64,000 nt of DNA from Pterobdella sp. o SKG-2022 (lineage: Eukaryota > Annelida > Clitellata > Hirudinida > Piscicolidae): the NCBI GenBank assembly GCA_964035795.1, contig OZ038322.1, forward strand, positions 20,500,674 to 20,564,673, in the 5' to 3' direction. A program made the position numbers and the translations under genes. Every line of letters starts with the position of its first letter. Position 1 is the first letter of the stretch. This document shows, in pieces, positions 55,476-64,000 of the stretch. The notes beneath the pieces are model-generated. The model saw only the letters and a list, made by a program, of their open reading frames with translations. It was not told the DNA's origin and searched no databases.

Positions 55476-58400
55476 TCAAGCATCCCTGATGGAAAGACTT
55501 TTGAGAATATCTCTTTCCTCCAACAACTCTTTCAACACAGCATTGAACCCTTAAAAACAGTAATGATTTTAGCATTAACTCTCAATGCCAATGTTAATCG
55601 GTTTTAAAAACTAACTGCAAATCAGGCGCTGTAGTTGCTTCAGCAATTCTTGCAACTGCTTTTTATCCATATTTTCCAGCTGCAGATTTTTCGTCAAATG
55701 ATCTTTATGATCTTTTAAATGCAGCAACTCTTTGTACAAGCAATAATGCCCGCCATTCTGTTTATCGTCACAATAAAAGAACTGTTTATTAAATATGTAA
55801 GACGTGACTGTTCAATAAAATAAGGGATTTGCGCTTTTAGGCGGCCGACTTTTTAGAAATAAGATACATGAGCTAAGTAGTTACTGTTTGTATATCATTA
55901 TGATGTTGAAAGAACTAATTATGTTGTGAAAAACGAGCGCGCTATGTTTTATTAAGACAATTGAGTCAAGGTCTTGAAATAATCACTTTTACATCTAAAA
56001 AAAAATGGTATGCATATTTTCATTGAAATATTTCAGACGAAACAAACTTTATTTTTTCTGTGTGAAAGATTATGGTCGTGCTGGGGTGGGGTGGGGTGTG
56101 TTGTGTTGTTATCCTTCAACACAGGCACCACAAACTCAACCAGCATGCCGTCTTTCATCACCAAATGCTCTACTTCTTCTACCGATTTGTCCACTCTTTT
56201 GGCACTTTTGTTTTCATTTCTGTCGTTCAATGTAAAAATATTAAACCAATATGTAGTTGGTATCACTGTATTTGAATCTTTCATTAGTGAGAGTTTTTCA
56301 TTTCGTATCGGTTTATGCTCATAAAGTTTTGAGACACTAGATAATGTAAGATACTCTTACGAAAAGCTTTGTGTATTAAGTTTCTCGATAAGCCATAGTG
56401 TATAAAGTTTTGAGTATTAAGCGTCGACTAGAGGATTTTTTTCTTCCTCTTTGTTGAGTCATTTGATTATTCTCCAGCAAAACCCCTAACTCCATAACAA
56501 ATGAACTAAATTGAGAATGTCTGTTTTCGGAATAATTAAATCGACTGTTTAATTTGATTTCAAATTAAATTTTGTTCTTGCTTCAATTTCACATGCTCTT
56601 ATGTAAATTTTTCAACTTAGTAAAGGCCTCTAAAATTAACTAAAATCAAATTTATTGCGAAACGTACTTTTTTTCAATGTCACTTCTCTGTGCAGACTTT
56701 AAATTTTTTAAAAATATTTTGACCCTTTCACAATGACATTTCTAAAAATAAACTCAATCTAATATTAAATAACATATAGCTTATATTACTATAAGCCGAA
56801 AATATTTGATTTTTTTTTGATGCTATAAGAATCCACATCAGTATTAGCTTAATAGGATTATAAATGGGTTTTACATAAGCCTTTTTTGATTTATTTTCGA
56901 TTTATCAGTTCAATAACTATATTTTATATTTTTTGCGATCAATGTTGGAATTATTTGATGCTTATCAAATGTTTTATGATTGCTTCGCCATTCAAACATT
57001 TTTACTTCATTTTCGTATTTATTGTGTATTTTTTATGAATCTCTCATTCAATTATGAAAGCAAACTTTTGAAACATATTCAATGATAAAATTTTAAAAAT
57101 AGTTTTAAGTTTTAACAAAATCGTATGCATGAATCTTACAGGGGGCAACTCATCTGAACAAAGCTTTATGAAGCCCCCTATATTCAATGCTGTCACAGTC
57201 AACAAAAATGAATTGTAATTTATCATGCTAATTCTGCTTACAACAAAAGTCGTCTTTAAAGAAATTTTTGTGTTTGTCTATAGTATATTATTGCCTTATT
57301 CATATCTATCACCATGCGTTCAAATTCATATGGCGCACTAATATAAAAAAGGAAAAATCATTAACAAAATAACAATAACAAAGAAATTAATTTAAAAAAG
57401 TATGCCATGCGCATTTAATAAACTTACTTAAAGCTAGTAGGGGACATGTGAAGAGAAAGATAAATACTCGCCCAATGGCTTCAACGTAGCAGAAATTCAA
57501 AAACACAAGCTTATTCAAAATTTTGCTCATATTTTTGATAAATGAACTTTATTATAACTCATAGGTCTAATGAAACAAGCTATGTCTTTGAAAAATTAAG
57601 CCCGTATGAGAATTAATTCAGATGAGACTTTCATTCAAGTTTAATTACTCTCATCTGATCTAACTTCAAAGTCATTTTTATTCATCTTCGGTGCATTTAA
57701 AAAATAATTGGAGAAGTTTTAAGCAAGCTAAATTTATTTTATACCATGAGTGCTGGTTGCCATAGATGAAAGTTCGTATAGTGATTGCCTACTGGGGTTT
57801 GAGGTCATGTATAAAAAAACTTTTTTGTCTCACTGATTGGGTTTTGTTAATTAATTCCAACGTGATTATATCGAACAATTTTCTGGTAACTCAGACATTT
57901 TTAAGCTTTTGATATATTTATAACGAGCTTATTGTGACAATTTGAAGTATTTTTGATGTTGATCAATGTAATTCGAGCTTTAGGTCATCCATAATTGATG
58001 GTTGCACGTGAATTAATTGTTGATTGAAATGAAAATTTATGTAAACTTGAAAATTTAATTATTTTATATTGAATGACAAAAAAGAAATACTTATGTTAAG
58101 ATTATTGTACAGTTGATGAAATTTTCTCAAATTTATTTTAAACTTTGAGTTCTTGAAAGGGTGGCAAAAAATGATTTTAAAATTTGATTAGTTTTTACAC
58201 GTTAATTTCTTCAAATCAAAAACTTTGTTAAAACTAATTGTTTTTGGACTTTTTCGAAATAAAATCAAAATTGAAAAAACTTTTTGCTTTAAATTTTGAT
58301 GTTTAAAAAAACAATTTTAAAAAAATATATTTATTAACTTTATATATATATATTAACTTCCAAAATAACATAGTAGCTTCAAGTATCAAATGATTCAGTT

Positions 58401-61400
58401 ATGCTATTTTTTCGTTTCTTTTCATCGAAGATTTTTGAAATTTTTCAAATAGTGTCAAGATTTATCAATAGTTCACAAGTACCTCATTAAAACGATAGGA
58501 ATTACTTTTGAAATAATCTCAATTATGCTATATAGCCTGGAAATTTGTGGATAAAATATTAAAAAAGCTTAAAGTTTAAAACCTGTGATTTTTAAAGTCC
58601 CACATGTCAAACTGTAGTGGCGCCCGACCACTCTTGCTCGTCAGTGATTCCAAACTTTCCTTACTCTTACCACTTTTAGACTTCTCTTGGTTGATTGTTG
58701 AAGGGTTGGGGATATAAAAATAGTTGAGCAGCTTTTCATGCATGGTCCAACGGTGATGTGCGTTGCGAGGTTTGCTCGAAGGAACAGGAGTCAATGGTTT
58801 GGGATAATTCTTTTTATTCGTTGCAGACTTATTCGAAACACAAGGACGTATCTTTGAAGATCTTTGAGAAACAATTTTATGACACCCTCTCCACCAGTCC
58901 ACAGACCTCGACCTGACAGTGCTTCTATAAGCCACGTTTATTGGTTGTTCAACAGCCAATGATCTTCGTCGAGACTCAATCTTTCTTCTAACGTTTATCT
59001 TTGAACAAGATATTTTGTTGAGTGGTTGTGTGGTATTGATGGTGAGTAGGTTTGGAAGGGAATTGGCGTTTGAGACTGGAGTTCTGTTCAGTTGCTGGAG
59101 AAAGCGGATCTTACGCTGTGCCGCTTTGTCTGTGAGGTGAGGAAATAAGTTGCTTTTCAAATTAATTCTATTAAAAAATTTATACTGAATTTCAAAAAAA
59201 AATTTTTTTCCCAATAATGAGATTTAAAAAAAAAAATCTACATTTTTGAATTAAAAATATGATTCTTTTATAACACAAAAATTTCGAAGACAAAATTATT
59301 TTCATCGCATAAAAGCTAAACGAGTCATGAAGACAGTATACTATATATTGCATTGTATATTGAAACGATGGCCAGAAATGTACTTGAAAAACTATTTTCT
59401 TTCTATTGTCAGAGCTATAAAACAAATATAAATACCATGAAAAAAAAAATAAAATAAGGAAAGCAATATTATTGAAATGCAAATTTTATCACAGGATCGT
59501 GTGGACCAACAATTCCAAACCTCAGTTCGAAAACATTTAAAAGTAAAAAGCACAAAAAATAAATAAAATTCTCCCAATACAATTTTAAAAAACATGAAAT
59601 GCAATGCTGTTTAAACTAGCAGTTGAGAATATACGTTCACTCCTACAGAGACATCATAACATCCAAAAGAAGAACATACGTTTGCAATTCCTTCTTAAGA
59701 GAACCATTCTTTTGAAGATCTTCAGATCCACGAGATCATCATCATCACCACTCTCCATCAACTTTTTTTGCCACTGACCGTACACTCTCTATCATGGTCG
59801 ATATTATTGCGTTATATATTTCAGCGCTAACACTGAAAACCATTACTACTATTATTTTAAAATAGCTTTTTTATTTAATATAATATCATAAAGTAATTTT
59901 GAAAAAATTTTATGAAAAATATTAAGTTGTGTCCAAGAAATAGAACGAAACTATTAGATGAAGGACTAGAGTGTTATGCGAAAGCTAACTAGACCAACCT
60001 CACACACATCTTCAGTCGCAGGTTTTTCTGGATTTTCTTCATTTTTTTCGTCGCTTTCTTCACTATTTTTGTTTTTTTCATAGCTGCTCAGTGCACTATC
60101 AATACCATAGATCTCTTCGCATGCATCGTCTCGCCAGTCATTGAGGGCTTTATTTACTTGAGCGTTTGAAATATTTTTCTCTGTTTCGATCGAAATTTTG
60201 TCATTACTCTTTTCGTATTTTCTACTCAAACAAACGGTTTCGCATAAATTTTCATTATTTTCAAATTCTTTTTCTTTATCAAAACTGCTGGTTTTTCCAC
60301 ATAAATCCTCTTCCATACTTCTTTGACTCACGGCACTTGATACGATCTTGCCATTGCTTTCGTTATATGAAACTAAATTGACTTTCAAGTTTTTTCTCAT
60401 TTCTTCTTTAACACCGAAACATTTGTTCATTTCATTCTCTGAATTCTCGTCAATTTTCTCTTTCGAAGAACCAATGAAAACGCTGTCATTAGAATCATCT
60501 AAAGTACTTTTTTCATGGCTCAATTCAAAATTTTGCTCATATTTAGCACCGTTTTTTTTGTTGAGCACCTTATTTAAATCATGGTGGCTACGGAAACTCG
60601 CCGTGTATATTGACTCATTTTGAGGCCAGTCACAAAAACTTTTCCGTTGGCTTCTCCTTCTTCTGCTGCTGTTAAACAATTCAGATTCACCCACTTGAAG
60701 TTTGTTCTTTTTGTCACAGATACTCTTTTTTGAAGCAGAAATTAAGTCATTAATTTGTTCTTCGTTTTGCGGCTTTTTTTCCGATTTGTCAGAGTTTCTC
60801 AAAGTTTTGTAGCTACTTTTTTGAGTTCCACATCCAGTCATACTTGGTTTGCCAAAACTTCTCCTCTTCACTAATACTTTCATGTGTCGCTTTTCACAGT
60901 TTACCATACTCTCATAATTTCTCATTCTTTTTCTTTTCTTTTTTATTCCATCAGATTTCTCACCCTCTTCCAACCAAAGTTCTTCATCAACAGGATTAAC
61001 TTTACCATTCCTTTGTTTGACGTCGTTAACTCGGAGAAAGCTCGGCAATCTGGCCATCAACCTCAACGCTGATTGGTGGCGTCTTCGAGAGGCATCCAAT
61101 AGAAAACATTGGTCGCAAAAATCGTCTTCGTTGTTGTTGTTGTGTGATCCAACGTCAATGATATTGTTGTTGTGATCGTCCTGGGGACTGTTGTCATGGT
61201 TGTTCGACACACCGCAAATGCAGGCCCATATCTTGCTGCCGTACTTAAGTGGGAAGTAGATCTTCGATAAGTAGTGGTATCTGTGGTATTGAAGTTATTC
61301 GAAGATATATTCCATTATTATCTTATGAGTTTAAACTAATTAATTATATTTTTGTCACCATTAAATTATTATTGTTATTATGAAAACTCAAATAAAAATA

Positions 61401-61602
61401 GTGTTGTTCACATTCATTATGACTATAAAAAAATTTGCAAGTATTTTTCAGTTGAAGGCACACAGCTAACTCAATATCAATGACAAATGATAGGTAACTC
61501 AAATCAATTGATTTGACACCTGAGAGTTGTGAGAGCCGTGAGCAGGTCGCAAAAGCCTCCGTCTGTGATGGGTGCCACACGATAAGTAACGCAATAATTC
61601 AT
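55476..61602 (-). CDS. Unrecognised 810-residue basic protein with a C-terminal coiled coil
   Basis: Exons 61602-61520, 61280-59999, 59788-59680, 59129-58583, 56219-56048, 55781-55616 and 55549-55476 join with agreeing phases. The N-terminal 55 residues (VTYRVAPITDGGFCDLLTAL, YFPLKYGSKIWACICGV) look ordered and cysteine-bearing. Residues about 60-455 are Ser/Asn/Lys/Glu-rich and probably disordered. Residues about 460-675 are strongly basic, including SGDDDDLVDLKIFKRM and SVDWWRGCHK. The last 65 residues form a leucine-rich coiled coil (QLQELLKQLQRLIC, FNAVLKELLEERDILK). That ending faintly recalls the schwannomin-interacting protein family, but I would not assign it. Exon 4 could also be terminal: without splicing at 58583 (donor GTTTTA) it stops at 58576, giving 675 residues. 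Upstream exons may exist, since the ATG at 61602 follows an acceptor-like AG. Confidence 0.65.
56334..56380. repeat. Partial copy of fold-back family A
   Basis: AATGTAAGATACTCTTACGA then AAAGCTTTGTGTATTAAG resembles the right arm of the 1404-1567 element. The left arm is absent. Confidence 0.45.
57142..57218 (+). other. Possible plus-strand terminal exon in an intron of the 55476-61602 gene
   Basis: After a good acceptor (GAATCTTACAG) a 25-codon frame reads SSEQSFMKPPIFNAVTVNKN and ends in TAA. The segment is GC-richer than its surroundings and contains GGGGGC and GCCCCC that can pair. No partner exon was found. Confidence 0.3.
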
Positions 61603-62308
61603 CTCTGGGCACCCTAGTGAGTTTATTAATGAATTCATTGTAATTTTAAATTTAATATCTTATTCAAGACATACTTATAATGAATTTTTTATGTGTCAGG
61701 GTAATTTTAATATTAGAAATTTAACCCACTTACTTTTGATAGTCAAAGTTACTTATTACTCGTGAAAAAAGTTTTTGAAACAAAATTTTTGAACATTGAA
61801 TGCGATAGAAACTTTATAAAATGAAAAGTTTCAAAAAAATGTTAACAGAGAGGTTTTATGATCTTGCGTGTATATATGTACAAAATCAATAGCATATTTC
61901 ATTGTACACTCAACAATGCTTCCATGCAGGCGTTTATAAAAATGAAAAAATTTATTTTATATAAAAAATAAAGACTTTAAACTATGAACTAAATTGTTGA
62001 TATAATCAAACGAATTCGACAATTTATTAGACTTTTTTATAAAAACTTTATCAACAATTCATGAAATTTTTTAAACAATAAAATATGAAAATTATTTTCT
62101 AAACTATTTGTTGTATAAAATTATAAAAATTTCGTTTAGAATGTTTCAAATTTAAAAATTTTGAATTCATTAATTAAAATTTAAATTGTTGAAGAAATAT
62201 AAAAAAAACATTGCATATTTCTAGCACCCTACAGTTCCATTTAAGTTTACTTTTTGCGGTAAATTTGAGTGATAAATTAACTTCTTTTGATTTTATAAAT
62301 ATAATTTG
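61603..62308. other. Divergent spacer between the 810-residue gene and LSM8
   Basis: About 700 bases between oppositely oriented starts, likely to hold both promoters. It is AT-rich with no assignable motif. Confidence 0.45.
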
Positions 62309-63323
62309 ATGGCAGCTAGCTTAGAAAGCTACGTAAATCGTGAGTTTTTTATTATTTGATGTATTATTCAATTATTAAATGTAATAAAAGGTAAAGAAAA
62401 AAATTTGAGTTAAAAGCAAATTAAACTTAATTAAGAGATGAATATTGAAAAAAGTTGTATAATTCATGCAAAAATTACTATTGTTTTTAAAATCAATTTT
62501 ACAAGGAAATGTTTCGATCATCACAGCCGATGGCAGAATAATTCAGGTTTTAAAAGTTTTTCAACAAACATTTACTTTTTATAAAGACACTCGTGTTTTA
62601 ATTTTCGATGTAAAGGCAAATTTTTTTCATTGAATTCAATAGATTATGCTGCCTTTATCATAAATGACTTGAAAGTTTTAGTTAAATATCGATGTATTTT
62701 TTTGAAGTTTATTTTATGATTAATAATTTAAACCAAGGGATTACTGAAAGGATTTGATCAAAAGATTAATCTAGTCCTTGGCAACAGTGTGGAACAAGTG
62801 TTCTCAACTTCTCGACCTGTTGAAACTGTGCATCTCGGAGTATACATCATCAGAGGCGATAATGTGTAAGCTTTGTAACATTATCACATAATTCAATTCA
62901 GTGGCTTGTAGAATTATAAACTTAAATATGCTATTAAGCTAAATTTTACATTTACTTTGACCTTTATAAAAGACCAAGTCAGTTTCACACATTCATTATA
63001 AACCTATGACAGTCAGAAAAAATTTGTCAATTTATAATTATTAAAATTTTAATATATTTATTTAAAGAGTTAGACTAAAATGATTTAAAAAATCTACTTA
63101 ATGCACAGCTTTTTAATTTAGGTCATCTGATGATTTCACGCTAAATCAAACGTTTTTTCTATTGATAAACTTTGGTTCAATTTTATCAAAAATACATAAT
63201 CCATCACATTCTAATAGAAAAATCATCAACAGTGCTTTGGTAGGAGAAATAGATGAAGACTTGGAGAAGCAAGTAGACTTTGCCAACATTAGAGCTGAAC
63301 CACTGTGCAACATAGTTCATTGA
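62309..63323 (+). CDS. LSM8: U6 snRNA-associated Sm-like protein LSm8
   Basis: Subunit that defines the nuclear LSm2-8 ring bound to the 3' end of U6 snRNA in the spliceosome. Exons 62309-62339, 62506-62546, 62738-62865 and 63233-63323; phases agree, 96 residues, the same as human. The start MAASLESYVNR matches the family start. The Sm1 region is SIITADGRIIQ plus GLLKGFDQKINLVL with the conserved Gly and Asn, and the Sm2 region is VHLGVYIIRGDNV with the Arg-Gly-Asp-Asn signature. The last exon ends in FANIRAEPL as in other LSm8 proteins. Other LSm paralogues lack this ending, so the assignment is firm. Confidence 0.97.
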
Positions 63324-63355
63324 CCGTATCCACTTCCATTTAATGATTTATGTTA

Positions 63356-63361
63356 AATAAA
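63356..63361 (+). promoter_or_regulatory. Candidate LSM8 poly(A) signal (AATAAA)
   Basis: AATAAA 33 bases after the LSM8 stop, followed by further A-rich sequence. Position and sequence fit a cleavage signal; the cleavage site itself is not visible. Confidence 0.55.
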
Positions 63362-63812
63362 AACAATAGCAACATTTTATTTTAAATAAATTTTAGGGCT
63401 TATGAACGCGTAATAAAAAAAAATTAACCAAAAAGAAATTCAAAAAAGTGGAGTCGCTTACATGACTTTGTTCTAGGCACTTTTCATCACTACATTATAC
63501 ATTGGAAATCTTTTAATGACTGATTTAAATACAATAAAATGCTTGCACATTGTATTATTGGTTGGAATGACTGGAGATGCATGATGAAACAGACTGCTCT
63601 GAGTTCAAATGTATATCAGCTGGTTATTCACTGCAGTCTACCGGAGTACTGTGGTGATGTTATGAGCAATTGTTGAAATTCATGACTGATTCAATAGTTA
63701 ATTTTTACTTAACACTCAAAATTAGAAAGCATTCCATTAAAGTAAATATTGGTTGTATCCTTAATAGAATACACAAGCGAAAAGCATTTAGATATAAATA
63801 TAAAAAAAATCT

Positions 63813-64000
63813 TTAAACTTCAAATATTTTCGCATAGATATGACCAAGAAATTCCAGCTTCACTAAACAAAGCACAAACCCTGAGAGTTGTTTACTTAAT
63901 GGGGTTTTTCTTGCTTCAATCTCAACATCCTTCCTACCATCCACATCTATGCCATTGTCTTTCACATCGTCATTTCTTTCTGTTATCGTTATATAATCAT
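63813..64000 (-). CDS. Terminal exon or C-terminus of a gene running off the right edge
   Basis: An open minus-strand frame of 61 residues enters from the right edge and stops at TAA (63813-63815). The first part is acidic and hydrophilic (ITERNDDVKDNGIDVDGRKD), the end more hydrophobic (LSGFVLCLVKLEFLGHIYAK). Composition is richer in G and C than the flanks, which supports coding. The product is not recognised. The gene converges on LSM8, with about 490 bases between stops. Confidence 0.5.
   Translation of the reverse strand, partial: DYITITERNDDVKDNGIDVDGRKDVEIEARKTPLSKQLSGFVLCLVKLEFLGHIYAKIFEV

Overview
This window is AT-rich nuclear DNA from an animal, most likely an invertebrate. Its protein-coding genes are split by many short GT-AG introns. 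They encode conserved animal proteins, and stop codons TAA, TAG and TGA are all used in the standard way. Four retroelements of three kinds (one R4/Dong, two RTE-like, one Penelope-like), small fold-back elements and very long TAA, GATA and TA microsatellites fill the rest. I cannot name the phylum with confidence; a lophotrochozoan or flatworm, or a cnidarian, would fit. I built the gene models by hand from acceptor and donor sites and checked that codon phases agree across every junction; most coding exons are too short to stand out as open reading frames.

Left to right: a PRPP-synthetase-associated protein (minus, 1063-4961, C-terminus off the left edge); a large EVA-1-like receptor with two SUEL lectin domains (minus, 5689-22114), whose introns hold an R4/Dong retrotransposon inserted in a TAA microsatellite and a fold-back element; a decayed full-length-like RTE-type retrotransposon (minus, about 23735-27122); MED6 (plus, 29381-30927) convergent with 6-phosphogluconate dehydrogenase (minus, 31301-34769); V-ATPase subunit C (minus, 37365-45688) carrying a dead Penelope-like element in one intron; PHAX (minus, 46081-48456), which ends only about 390 bases before the V-ATPase C start; a small unnamed plus-strand gene (49216-49837); a second, internally deleted RTE-type element with C2H2 fingers (plus, about 50356 into an assembly gap at 52865-53064); a lone plus-strand terminal exon (53200-53418); a seven-exon gene for an unrecognised 810-residue protein with a C-terminal coiled coil (minus, 55476-61602); LSM8 (plus, 62309-63323); and the last exon of a further minus-strand gene at the right edge.

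The host genes are mostly housekeeping: nucleotide metabolism (PRPSAP, PGD), transcription (MED6), snRNA export (PHAX), U6 snRNP (LSM8) and organelle acidification (V-ATPase C). They do not form a pathway or an operon in any obvious way, although PHAX and V-ATPase C are close enough that shared processing is conceivable. I saw no CRISPR, tRNA, rRNA or prokaryotic defence system. The most interesting signals are the target-specific R4 insertion, the fold-back repeat family, the unusual EVA-1 architecture and the frequency of GTT-type splice donors.
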